Below are positions 1 to 11,900 of a stretch of DNA of 64,000 nucleotides, piece by piece. The position numbers were made by a program, and so were the translations under genes. The stretch is from Wolfiporia cocos (taxonomy: Eukaryota > Basidiomycota > Agaricomycetes > Polyporales > Phaeolaceae): NCBI GenBank assembly GCA_029448655.1, contig JACCLO010000008.1, positions 2,046,001 through 2,110,000 on the forward strand. Direction: 5' to 3'. The notes under the pieces were generated by a model. The model saw nothing but the letters and a program-made list of their open reading frames with translations, was not told where the DNA came from and searched no databases. The first letter of the stretch is position 1. Each line of letters starts with the position of its first letter.

Positions 1-719
1 CCGGTTGCAATGCTACGCGTCAGTAGACACAAAGCTCTCTTAAACATAACATGAAGAGGCCGTTCCATTTGGTGTATAGCAACGAAGTCTAAGCTCGAGA
101 TATATTACAGCACCCCTGTTTAGGCTAGGTATCATGGCCTCAATGCATACGACATGGGTTCATCGGGATGAGTTTTTAAATGACATCACTGCACTTTTCT
201 TAGGTAGATGGAACAACTTTTTCCAAAAATCATGGTGATCCGTTGCGGCGCTAGTGTTCATCAGTATGTCCTAAAGTAAGGCCGAGCGCTTTATAGCTCA
301 GCGCATCCTTATACTACTATTACCCTTGCCGCCAAGTTGCTTGTATGTTCATTCTGACCGCAACTCAGTATACATCAAATCAAATATAGTTCTAGGTGTC
401 TATGCGACCAGAACCTATGCAACGAAGTTCAAAAAGTGATGTTGGTCTCTGCATACTTGAAGAGTTTCCATACTTGGCTAGGAGTGCAACAACTGATCGC
501 AATCTCGCTCTTCTCGTGACTCGATCTAACTTTCGAACTGACCGTGTGCAGAAACCGCGAACATTTATTGCCTGATCTCTGCTTGACTTGCGTGACCTCC
601 GGAGGAAGGACCTAACAGTGGCTCTGCTCTTCAGGTTCCGTAGCTTAACTGCACATATATCTGTACCAGTTACTGTACCATACCGACAGCCCCCTCGTCC
701 TATCCTCCGATTCCGCAAA
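1..719. other. Upstream region of the arginyl-tRNA synthetase gene
   Basis: No coding exon is recognised here. The short open frames on both strands overlap each other and lack conserved motifs. The last few hundred bases are the 5' flank of the arginyl-tRNA synthetase gene. The stretch just before its start codon is pyrimidine-rich (around 690-715), as is common near basidiomycete transcription starts. Confidence 0.5.
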
Positions 720-3081
720 ATGTCCACGATCAGGACACCAACGCCTAGCGAGGCACCGAGTTCGCCGTTCTCGCTCCCCTCGTCCCTTCCGCCCATCCCA
801 AGCATCCTGGGTACGGACCCTGAGCGATGTGTCCTCGATGCTTTCCGCGCAGCGATCGCCCAGCGCGTTGCGGACGCGCTTTCGCCTTTGACTACCGAGC
901 AGGTCTACCAAGGCGTTGATTACGGAAAGAAGGGCGTGGACTTCACTATCGCGCTTCCGCGATTTAGGCTTCCCGGCAAGGTGGACGAGTTGGCGGCGAA
1001 AGTATTGAGCAAAGTGAGTCCCACCTTTTGAGTCCTCTGATTCGACTAGTGCCAGAGTTATGGCTGTATAGCTTGCATGGCCATTTGGGAATGCTTTCTG
1101 CAAAGTCAAGGACCAATGTGCAGGCATCCGATCGAGCATTCAGCGTGTCCGAGAACAGAATGGTGCTAGAAACTGCTGAGGCAGTGTGCTTCATAATGGC
1201 CGATCTGTGCCCAAGGCTGGGGACCCCGTTATGGCTCCCCAAGACTTACCTCGATAGCTGCCTCGGATGTTACGATGGTCATTTCAGCGTTGGAGGGCCC
1301 ACAATCTACATCTTTTGGCATTGCTTTAGGGTTAGGGTTAGGGTGTGCCGAACGATTGCTAACACGTCTTTCAATCCTAGTTCCAAAAAGACGAATGGGT
1401 CGAGAGCGTCGTGCACGACAAAGCATTCCTGCACTTTACCGTCTGCACGCAGACCCTCAACCGCCTCGTGCTGGACCAGGTCCACGCACTTACCTACGCC
1501 GCTCCGTCCACCCAGCCCGAGTATGGTATCAACACCTCTGGCAAGGGCAAACGTGTCATCATTGAATACTCTTCGCCCAATATTGCCAAGTCTTTCCATG
1601 TCGGTCATCTTCGAAGTACGATTATCGGCGCCTTCCTCGCGAATCTGTACAAGGCGTGTGGCTGGGAGGTCATCTCGATGAACTATCTCGGAGACTGGGG
1701 CACTCAGGTACTGCGAAGCATGATTTGAAAGTGGAGTATGATTGCTAATGTCTGGTCACCGCAGTTCGGTCTCATCGCCGTCGGCTTCGAGAAGTACGGC
1801 TCGCAGGAGCAGCTGGAGAAGGACCCGATCAAGCACCTGTTCGATGTCTACGTCAAGATCAATGCGGATGCGGAAAAGGACCCGAACGTGAAGACGGAGG
1901 CGGCCGCGTTCTTCAAGCGCATGGAGGACGGCGACGAGTCCGCGCTCGCGAACTGGCGTGTGTGGCGCGAGCTCTCCGTGCGCAAGTACGAGGAGGAGTA
2001 CGCGCGGCTGAACGTACACTTCGACGTGTACACCGGCGAGAGCATGGTCGGCAAGGCGTCCCAGGATCTCGCGCTGAACCGGCTGAACGAGATGGGCCTG
2101 ATCGACGACCACGAAGGCGCGAAACTCGTCAATCTCGAGAAATTCAAGCTCGGCAAGGCCGTCGTGCGCAAAAAGGGTATGCACCGAACGCCTTTGTGAT
2201 GCGCGTGCTGACGCATGCACAGACGGGACGTCCATCTACCTCACGCGCGATATCGGCGGAGCGATCGAGCGGTACGAGAAGTACCAGTTTGATAAGATGA
2301 TCTACGTGGTGTCGTCGCAGCAAGACCTGCACCTCGCGCAGTTCTTCAAGGTGCTCAAGCTGATGGAGTTCCCGTGGGCGGACCGCCTTGAGCACGTCAA
2401 CTACGGGCTCGTGCACGGCATGAGCACGCGCAAGGGCACCGTCGTCTTCCTCGAGCAGATCATCCGCGAGGCAGGTTCCGTCATGCACGAGCAGATGCGC
2501 AAGAACGAGGAGAAGTACAAGAACATCGAGGACCCGGAGGAGGTCGCGCAGGAGATCGGCATCACTGGCGTCAAGATCCAGGACATGGCCGCCAAGCGGT
2601 GCGTCTTCCTTCTCGCGCCTTGCTACTCTTCTGACATACCGCCCTACTCAGGATCAACAACTACAACTTCAACTGGGACCGCATGCTCTCCTTCGAGGGC
2701 GACACTGGCCCGTACCTGCAGTACGCACACGTGCGTATCTCGTCGATCTCACGCAAGAACCCCGAGCTGCTACCGCTCCCGCCGCCGGCCGAGATCGACA
2801 CCGCGCTGCTGACGGAGCCGCAATCGCGCGATATCATCTTTTTGCTCGGGTCGTACCCCGACGTCGTCAAGACCGCGCTGCGTACGCACGAGCCGAGCGG
2901 CGTCGTCACATTCGCGTTCCGCCTCAGCCATGCAATCTCGAGCGCGTGGGAGACGGTCATCGTCAAGGGCGAGCCCGACACCGCGAAGGCGCGCGCCCGC
3001 ATGTGGATGTACCTTTGTGCGCGCGACGTGCTCGGCGCGGCGATGCGGCTCTTGAGCTTGAAGCCATTGGAGCGCATGTAG
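720..3081 (+). CDS. Arginyl-tRNA synthetase (class I, cytosolic type), 5 exons
   Basis: Charges tRNA-Arg with arginine. Exons 720-1013, 1381-1707, 1765-2176, 2223-2598 and 2652-3081 join in frame to 612 codons. The class I HIGH motif appears as HVGH (about residues 171-174) and the KMSKS-like loop as GMSTRKG (about residue 410). The C-terminal part ([10 protein letters not shown] region and onward) is the DALR anticodon-binding domain. The length fits fungal and yeast-type ArgRS. The ATG at 720 is chosen because conserved sequence follows at once; the frame stays open upstream to 588 but without family-like residues. Intron 1 (1014-1380, 367 nt) is far longer than the others and holds three telomere-type hexamers. 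An intact housekeeping gene; cytosolic versus dual cytosolic/mitochondrial targeting cannot be decided by eye. Confidence 0.95.
1326..1343 (+). repeat. Interstitial telomere-type repeat, (TTAGGG)3, inside ArgRS intron 1
   Basis: Three perfect tandem TTAGGG hexamers lie 38 bases upstream of the 3' splice site of the first intron of the arginyl-tRNA synthetase gene. TTAGGG is the telomere unit of most filamentous fungi. Three units could be a chance short tandem, a Tbf1/Rap1-type factor site, or a scar of telomerase-mediated break repair. Confidence 0.85.
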
Positions 3082-3419
3082 AGGCATTTTAGGGGCTTTG
3101 TGTGTACTGTGGCGCGCTTTGTCGCCTGCAATCAAATCAAATAGAGCTTACATACACGTACTTCCGGGGTCCCCATAAGATTGTATCGCTTCCGTTTGCA
3201 CTCAAACTTCATGTAGCACGTTCATCGAAACCCTCGACGTCACTCCGTCCCCAGCGACGCCGTATCCCGCATGCGCGCACTCGCATGAACTGATGAGTAT
3301 GCAATGCTTTGCCGCCTGTGACAATCGATCGCATTTTTAAACCTCGGCGCACGGCTTGGTCGCATACCACCACCACCCAGGACCCGCCTCAGACAGTCCT
3401 CCATCCCACGTACGCCAAG

Positions 3420-4554
3420 ATGTCGAGCGATTCTGCCCCAGAGAGCACTCTCCCTTACCCCCCGATCCACAAAGACAAGAAGTTTGTGGTCCTCTCCGAC
3501 TGGTTGGTCCGTCTTTATGCGCGGCGAGGCACCCCGGTGGCTGACGTATACGATCGGTATGATACAGGGATGGCACGATCACGACGCGGGATTCGAATGA
3601 CTGTGGGTTTGGTCCGCGATGTGTATCATGGCCTCGGTATTGATGTGGCGGCGCGACAGACCTGACCGATGAACTGGGCTTTGGTAGGGAGCAGCGGAGG
3701 GTTCTCAACTTCAAGATTCTGGCGGGCGAGACCACCTTCCGGTGCGTGTTGCTTCGCGCTGTCGTGTAACATGTTGCTGAGGCTTGACGTGCCGGCAGCG
3801 ACTCCTTCCGCGAGATGCTCGAGAGCGTCGTCGCGAACGGACACGGCTTCGAGGAGTGCAAGGAGGAGCTCAGGAAGAGTATGTCCCCCCCTCTCGATGC
3901 GATGCGAGTGCGCTCATGCGGTTGCGCCGGATTAGATATCAAGCTCGATCCTGGGTTCAAGGAGTTCTACAGGTACTGTCAGACGACTGACATCCCTGTC
4001 GTTATCATCTCGAGGTGCGTTGCTGTCTCTATTCTCGACCGTAGCAGCGCGTTGACTGCATGTGCAGCGGTATGGACCCCCTGATCCGCGCTGTATTGTC
4101 CAACCTCATCGGCGATGAGGATGCGGCGAAGATCGAGATCGTGTCGAACGAGGTGAAGGTCCACCCCGATGGCAAGTGGGACATCCAGTACCGGCATCCG
4201 TCCAGGTACGTCTCTCTTACCCGCTCTTGCCGAGCTCGCTCTGACGCGACGTGCACGCGCAGCGGATTTGGCCACGACAAGTCGCAGGCCATTCTGCCGT
4301 ACCGCGCGCTGCCGAGCCCGCCGACGATCTTCTTCTTTGGAGACGGCGTGTCGGACATGTCCGCCGCGCGGCACGCGGACGTGCTCTTCGTGAAGCAGAA
4401 GGGCGATGGCGAGAACGACCTTGCAGCGTACTGCAAGGCCGAAGGCATCCCGCACATCCTGTTCGAGGACTTCGGCCGCGCGCTCGGCGTCGTGCGCCGC
4501 GTCGTGGACGGCCAGCTGACCGTGAAGGAGGCCCTCGCGCTGGGCAAGGCGTGA
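3420..4554 (+). CDS. HAD-family phosphatase, Pyp1 (yeast YNL010W)-like, 7 exons
   Basis: A HAD-superfamily phosphohydrolase. Exons 3420-3502, 3568-3602, 3660-3741, 3799-3878, 3936-4014, 4068-4205 and 4263-4554 give 262 codons. Motif I is split by intron 1 and reads DWDGT (nucleophile D27, acid D29). Motif II lies in VVIISSG, the lysine in FGHDKS (K172), and motif III in FFGDGVSD (D193, D197). The SNDYLTDELGFG segment is characteristic of the yeast YNL010W/Pyp1 group, which acts on sugar-alcohol phosphates; the substrate here is inferred from that likeness only. The length matches that family (about 240-260 residues). A decayed copy with the same intron layout lies at 26420-27540 on the other strand. 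Confidence 0.9.
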
Positions 4555-7459
4555 ACGCGTGCCCCGTTACCCAGACCATAGAGAAAAAACAGATTCGATA
4601 GAGCATGTACATAGAGGAAACCGATAGCTCCAGTAATGGCTTGTTGGATGATAGCACCGGGTTTGTGAGAAATCCTGACGTTACGGTGCGTTTCTCCACT
4701 GCGTTAGGTACGCCTTCGGATATCGCTTCTGCGATCGCATACACTCACCTTTCGCGGGACGGATGGGCCAGATACCCGAGCGCCGATATGCCGGCAGTGC
4801 GGTCAGTGGATACAACTGCGATGGCCCGACAATTTGAAAAAGTTACGTCTGTATATCCGGGCTCGCATTCGACATCAGTGTGCAGCGAACTAGGACCGTC
4901 GAACTTCTCCTTGTACCATTGATCTTTCTGCCTGAGGCCTGGACCATATCTTGTGAGTTCTCAGTAGCGTGTTTGCTCGTGCCACACATGGATATCTATT
5001 TCTGCCAGGATATTCCCCATCACTCAGTGTGCACGTCAACCAGCATTCACTGAGAACGCACACCCGCCATACGGTGGCGATGTGCCGTGCAGCGCCCGCG
5101 CGCTAGCGCGTCGGGAACTCCGACAGTGCGATGCCTCCTCGCAGAGTTGCGCGAGGCGTGTCCTGTGCAGCGCCCCTACCGAGTCATGGCTGCCATCTAC
5201 AGACACGAATACGCCCCGAACACTGATCCGGCTGCATCGCTGGCGTCATACCGACAATCGCGATCGTGTCCGTATACGTCACAAGATCCCCGCACTGCAT
5301 TTCGTCCTTGTACCGTGCACCAGGAACACGTCCTCGCCGCCCAGGTCACCGCCCGCTGGCGTCTGCCGTCGGCTTCTCCGCGCGCGGCAGACGCCAGGGC
5401 TGTGTGTGCCAGCTGACCATGGCGGCGGCCGCTCGGCATGCGCACATTAGGCCTTCAGGCACCAACCATCCCGGCCTGAGCTACCATGACCAGTGGGAGA
5501 AACTTTCGTTTTGTCTCCGTATCTACGCCCCGTCCCGGGAACGCGCCCAAAATAAATTGGAAGGTATTCGTGGCTCGAGGCCGCCACAAGCCCGCGAGCC
5601 TATGCCTTTCTTGGTCTGTTGTCCTGTCGTCAGGCCGCCTCCACGTCGCTGCGGTCAGTGCATCAGGCCTCATGGTCTACAGCGCCCGTGGCGCTGATTG
5701 TTCCTAGGAGGTTCGTTGGGTCTTTGCCTTTTGACGCGGACAGTTGCTACAGCGTCACGCCGCGATGCGATGACGCATCCCAGCCGGTGCTGTTGAACGC
5801 ATCGTGCGAACACCTCGCAGCTGACGATTTGGCCACGAGTGGATGCGATCCCGCCACAGTGCATCACGTCTTCGCCTTCGGAGTACTCTCCCGGCTGCTC
5901 AGCAGCGATCGATGATCAATAGAAGAGTAGTTGGGCGCGGATGGAATGACGATTCGCCGTTTGGAATTGCACCCTGTACCTGGTCCTGATTTCCGTGAGA
6001 TGCAATCGTGGTGTTCGCGCCGCGCGCTGTGGCCGGCCGGGAGAGTTCCGTGTGGCGCATATCCGCGGGCAAGCGGATATCCAGCCTGCATTTTGAGGCC
6101 AGCCCAAATGTGCGTGAGAAGGCGTACATCCGCTCCGCGATCGAGGTGCGCGTGTCCTCGACGAGGCGTGGCGCGGCGTCTGTCTCTTGCTCGCGCGAGC
6201 CCGGATATCCGAAGACGTGACATTTGTCTGGGACGCGCCCTTGCGCGAATATACACCGTCCTGATCGTGTGCAAGGTAAGTTATCCGCTCCTATCCTGTG
6301 TACCCTAGTCCGACCCGTCGTGGACAAGGGCGGTATTCGGTTTTCCGGCAAGCTCGATTCCGATGTCTGAATTCCTGCGTACATTCTCAACGCCCTGCAT
6401 GTTTCTGCATTATGAATACACCCCCATATTGCGGTGAATTCCCTCGGCTGAAGGCGATGCGGAATGGAATTGATTGGCTTGACGCGACTGGCGCTCCCGG
6501 AGGTGTTTGCCGCCCAGGTGCACGGTCCAGCGAAGCGAGTCAGATGTTTGACTTCCGAATGTCCGTCGTATTTGGCTGATAGCAATATTGGCGTCATCAC
6601 GCAAAATGGACACCCATATACCCACGTCTACTACTTCCTGTCTCCGAGGACCGCGCCCGAATGAACGCGTCCGAGGTCAGGCCGAGTGTACAGGATCTAA
6701 CGTTTCAGCCCTCAGGGTAACCCTGTGGATACAGTTACATCGGTGCGCCGTGGCAGTATTGGCCACAGTGCCATCTTATTGCCCAATTAGAAGGCGGCCT
6801 GTGTAAATGAGGGACGTACCATTATCCGGGATCTGTACTGGCGTGCGTACATGCTTCGTCCTGATAGAGTCCCCCAATAACTCTAACCTAGTGCGATGGC
6901 CTCGTTCCAATAGTCGACGCGAGGCCGGGGCCCGTGGAGCTCCTGACCGCTCTCACGTTCGGTATCTTTCCAGCTCTCGCGTATATCCAGGGCCGTTTTG
7001 GCTATCATTCGTGTTGAAACACGACGACACGTATACCTTTGTGTTATCACTAAGTTCTGACATTTATGGTCCCACGTAGACTTGTACATCTCGGCGCCTA
7101 ATCATTTGTACACAGCCTTACTAGCGCGCCTCGGCTTCAGCTTCAGGTTAGTATATATGTGGGCCATGCTCAGTGATATTCTTACACAGGATCCTCGCTG
7201 TACAAAATTGTACTGCTTGCACGCACTAGCAGTCTAACGCAGTGACCTCGGCAACAGGTCTTACCACCGCCCCCCCCCCACGTCGAATTGGCCGGTAACT
7301 CCGACAGATGCATTACCCAAGCCAGCCATCAAAGCTTGCATCATTATTATCACGAACGCTTGGACCCATATAACAATCCGTCGCGGCACGCTACACAATT
7401 CACCCACGTGTAAGAAGCAGGTACCACTCTGTGGCAAGTAGCTCGACTGCCTGATCCGC
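4555..7459. other. 2.9 kb gene-poor stretch
   Basis: I see no exon set that joins into a recognisable protein on either strand. The longest frames (up to 233 codons, minus strand near 5900-6600) overlap others on both strands and show no motif. A run of ten C residues occurs near 7268. It may be decayed repeat sequence or true intergenic DNA; nothing here matches the other repeats of the window by eye. Confidence 0.4.
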
Positions 7460-7465
7460 TATAAG
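7460..7465 (+). promoter_or_regulatory. TATA-like box of the Ser/Gly-rich protein gene
   Basis: The hexamer TATAAG lies 70 and 124 nt upstream of the two candidate start codons (7535, 7589), a spacing like that of TATA boxes elsewhere in the window. It argues against a further distant upstream exon. Confidence 0.5.
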
Positions 7466-7588
7466 AAGGCAGCCTGTCAAACGATCGACGCTCCCCCACC
7501 GCACATCCCAACGGCTGTAGCACGCGCCAACCCCGTGCTTATTCTGCGTCCCTCTGTTCGACTTCCCACGTCATCGTCATCTTCCATC

Positions 7589-8714
7589 ATGCCCCCACGC
7601 AGCTACGACCCGGATTCAGACGAGCCTGGTCGGCAGCTCGAGCGTAGGAAGGGAGGCGGCGGCGGCGGCGGTCACGGTGGCGGCCACTCGAGTGGCGAAG
7701 GTGAGGGCCACGAAACTAGCCACGGCAGCAGCAGCAGTGACAGCAAAGGCAAAGGGAGCAGCAGCAGCAGCAGCGGCTCTAAGAGCAGCGGCTCGAAGAG
7801 CAGCGGCTCAGGCAGCAGCAGCAGCAGCAAGACAAAGGCAGTGTCGGTGTCCGGCCAGACGAGCGGACGCTCGACGGCCACTGCGTACGGGAGCGGCGGG
7901 GGGCGCGTCATCATTATCCCCGCGGGTCAGCCCTTTGCTGGCCGCCAGTCGGGCGGGAGCACGAGAGCACAGGTATTTGGAACCAAGTGAGTTGACTGTA
8001 TGCGCCTCGCTGAGATGTGCTAATACATGTTTCTTCTTTAGTGTATACGGCAGTGGCTATCCTGGAAACACTGGACGCGGGGTTGTGGACCGTGACTTCC
8101 CGTTTGTGTACTGGCCAATTGTGTGGATTCCGGGTCCCATCCTGTGGCCGCCATATCTTGAGGACCCAGAGGTGCGGGCCATATCCACTCCCTTACCAAT
8201 TGTCCGCTAACAATCCCCCCCCTCCCCCCTCCTTACATCACAGTACGGCAAACCAGACAACACCAGCCGCCCCGGCGGGCCCCTCGCCGAGGCGACGTTC
8301 ACCGCAAGCAGCGGCAACACGACGCTCCACGTGATCTCGGACAACAGCACGGTCGCCTCGCTCATCTCCTCCCTCTCCGCGAACTGCTCGCTCGGCGCGT
8401 CATCGTCGAAGGCGCCGATGCCGTACAACGGCGCGCTCACGGACCCGCAGCCGGGCCAGGCGGTGCAGTACTACCGCGCGAGCAGCGTCGTGCTCACCCT
8501 CGACGGGTACAACGACACTTACGCGTACAGCGCCGCGGCGACGAACGCGAGCGTGCCCCTGCCCCGGTGGGTGAACGCGACGTTCCTCGGGTGTGTGAAC
8601 GATACGATTGGGGAGGCGGTCCCCCTTATTAGTGGCGCGCGACCGATGGATCGCGTGCCCGCCATGGGTGTGGTGTCCCTGCTGTGGATGCTGTGGTATT
8701 TGCTCGTGCTCTGA
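7589..8714 (+). CDS. Ser/Gly-rich putative cell-surface glycoprotein, 3 exons
   Basis: Function unknown. Exons 7589-7986, 8042-8171 and 8244-8714 give 332 codons; an in-frame ATG at 7535 would add 18. The N-terminal third is low complexity (poly-Gly followed by Ser/Lys/Gly repeats). A conserved-looking block containing YGSGYPGNTGRG and aromatic W/P-rich sequence follows. The last third holds eight N-x-S/T sequons and ends in a hydrophobic tail after RPMDRVPAMG, which looks like a GPI-anchor signal. These traits suggest a secreted wall or membrane glycoprotein, yet neither candidate start gives a clear signal peptide, so the true 5' end may be missed. Basidiomycete genomes encode many such orphan proteins. 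Confidence 0.75.
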
Positions 8715-8960
8715 GGTCCTGGAAAGAAGAATCAAAAGGAGGATCATACAGACCCAGAAGAGTGAAGTATCTGCTCGCATGGACCTTTATGGGCACTTGT
8801 CATTTCCGCCATGCACGTCAATCGTGAGACTATGTTATGGACCCTCATATAAATCATATGCTTGCGTTGTATTCGATCACGTTCGTTCATCAGCAATCGC
8901 CCTCCGATATGAGATACTGGTGAGCCAGTGGGTCGTGTTTGGTATTGCCCCCTGCGGGGG

Positions 8961-11900
8961 ATCGTGCGGAACGGTAGGTCAGCGCGGCGCGTTAGCCCGA
9001 GCTGACAGTGGCTCACATGCCCATGTCATGAGGGGAAGGCGTCTGTTCGACCGTAACTTACAACAGCTAGGTTTCCACTGCCGCAGATCTTGCCAAGCGA
9101 TACCTGTGGACTTCGGCAGCACATTCTAGGATGCGGGTAATCTGGCGGCGACCCTGTAATCTACCCGTGATTTATACTGAGGTTGAATCCGGGGCATAAA
9201 TCCCTGCGAAGCAAGGAGTCGAGATACGTGTTATGATCGGATCTCGACCTATATCTATCAGTCAAATGAAGCCGTAAATTACGGTAAAGTACAGTTTGTC
9301 CCAGTCATGTTATTGACGGCAGACCACAGCCTCGCCCTGATGCTGCCCTTGATCAGGCCTACAGCCTCAGGACCCATTCAGCGTGCCCCAGAGTATGCCG
9401 TGCTATATATATCAGTACTTACTGTCGCCCTCCTCAGCGTCCTCACAGCCGCCAGCGCCTTTAGGGTAGGCCCACTCCCATATAATTCCCCCCATTGACA
9501 GTAGCAACTTCGATCGCATAGGACCGGCGCATAGTATATATTCCAGCTGCAATACTAGGCCCCTCCCTAGAGATTCAGAGCCTATCGCCTCTGGCTACAG
9601 ATCTCTCTTCTTCAGGGCCTACAAGGGCAATGGCTTCGTATGGGTTCTCTCCTACAGTGGCCCCTCATGGGTTACCTGTTAGTAAACCATTACCATCTGC
9701 TGCAACAGTTATGATTATCTAATCCGAATATTTGCTACCAGCCCGTTGAGGTGCATGTGACGGAGCGATTGTCGTCTGGGCAGGGCAGGGGCACGGCAAC
9801 GGCAATTGGCACGATCCTGCGTATGTCTCAGAGTCTGAAGAGACCAACACGCGAGCCAGTGGACCGAAGATACTCACGCTTCTGCTCGGGACATCCCGCC
9901 CATGCCGTTCTGCGGAAAACGGCGCTAGGAAGCGTGTCCGATGCTTGGCCAGCAAGGACTGTAGGGCAACCTGGGCTTGGCCACGGAATCGTTCACGCAT
10001 CCTAGAACATGCTGCTGGATGCGATTTTCTTCCGCCAGACCTCAAGCAGAGGGCATCAGAGGAGCTATCATATATGAAAGCCAAGCGAAAAGCTCCAAAT
10101 GATCCAAGGGACCACAGCGTCAAAAGACCGCGCAACGCTGAGATGGACGACTCAAGAGATACTCTCACAGGTCGCAAGAGGGCTCGAGAGCTCCCCGTCG
10201 GTGTTGCCAATCCATCATTTGGTAGCAGGATATTTCCTGTAGAATCTTCCACGGTCCATGACCGAGGTGCGCACTGCTCGAGAACTGTTCAATATGGAAG
10301 GGGGCACGATCGCGGAAGAACAGAGTCTTGGTCACAGGACGTTCGTATCACGACACTCCCACCGCGAGATCTGCCATCGTCCATGATGAGGTCACAGGAT
10401 GCGCCAGGCAGTAGTCGCGCCGCAGAAAATTCACTTGATGCGAAAAATCGATTTCCATTCGAGTCGAGTGAGCGCAGAGGTTCAACTTATTCGATTCTGC
10501 AGACCGTTGGGCCCAGTGTAGCGCCACTGAGCGAGACACAAGGCGGTCGAAGTATGCTTTTCAGCAAGCCAAGGTCTATAATGGACATGCCAGAGCGTGG
10601 TTATGGAACGGAGATTGCTTTAGAAATGACAGTTAAGATCGCCGGATTTTCTCCTGTGGGTGTCGCTCCCTGTTGATGCTAGTGGTCGATGATATGCCAA
10701 CTTACCCGATTATCTGTGACGCGCAGGTTATCGACGGTATCAGGACGATCCTTGCGCTGGTGAATGAATCGGAGGATATCCTGGAACAGTTCAATATTGC
10801 ATATCGGAAGCATAGAATCCTCCTTGAGCTGCAAAGGATTGACGAGACACGATGCAGCACGTGGGTCCGCGCTGCCGAGTCTGTACTCGACTGTTTGCCT
10901 GCATATCGTGACCTCGCGACAGATCGGTTTCCTGCGAGGGACTATTATAAAGTAAGTTGAGCATTTGGGTACAGAGGTTTGCTGAAAATGTGTCGGATCT
11001 AGTTCAAACTTTGGATGCGAAAGCATTGCTGGCCATCCAACCCCCGATTTGAAGCCGAGCTCGAGACATTCCTCGCTGTGGCTCTACCATATGCAACATC
11101 GATTGATCACTTTGCTTCGACCGAGCCAACCCCACAGGATGTCGTTAGATCATGGCTGGAAGTCCAGGAGGAAGTTTATCAAGCACTCAATGATGAGGAG
11201 TTGTCATAGCCTGACATGGCAACAAAGGAAGAAGTTCACGACATATTATCCCATAAGCACTTCACGGAGTTATTTTACGATTACCAAGGGGATAGAAGCA
11301 CTATAGACATGTATCTTGATCCAAGTAAGCCTTCATAGTCGTCTTTCGGGCACGATGTTCACCGATGGATGCCTTTTAGAAAACCGCAAGGCCAGGATGT
11401 ACCGTCCAGTGTTTTTCAACTATCACAACGAATTCGGCCGAATGGCAGATAAATTCCTCGAGGAACCGACTACGCGTCTTAGGCTTCCTACATTGGCGCG
11501 GTGGCGCACCGAAACAAAATTGCTAAGCATCCTCCATAGGGATTACCTACATGACTTCACCAGCAATAATAGCCATGATATCATGAAAGATAGAAATGCG
11601 CTTTTGTCATCGCTGGCCGCGGATGTGGCACGGCAGCAGCTTCGGGCTGAATTGAAAGCGTACGCAAGGCGGGACCGTCCCTTCAATCGGAGATGTAATA
11701 TCAGGGGGGAAGAAATGAGATGGTGGCTTCACGTTCAAAAAGAAGACGGCGCACGCGTCCTCGGAGTGAGTGCAGATGCTACTGGCTATAATACTGCACG
11801 TCGATGCAAGACGTAGGGACTAGTCTTATCATTTTTGGATCTAGACGACGGTGACATAACGACCTCATCGGAATCAGAGGACGAAGAGCCCACCGTGTGA

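Noticed and set aside
5899..6600. 233-codon minus-strand frame
   Set aside because: No motifs, unusual residue mix, and overlapping open frames on the plus strand. Treated as chance.
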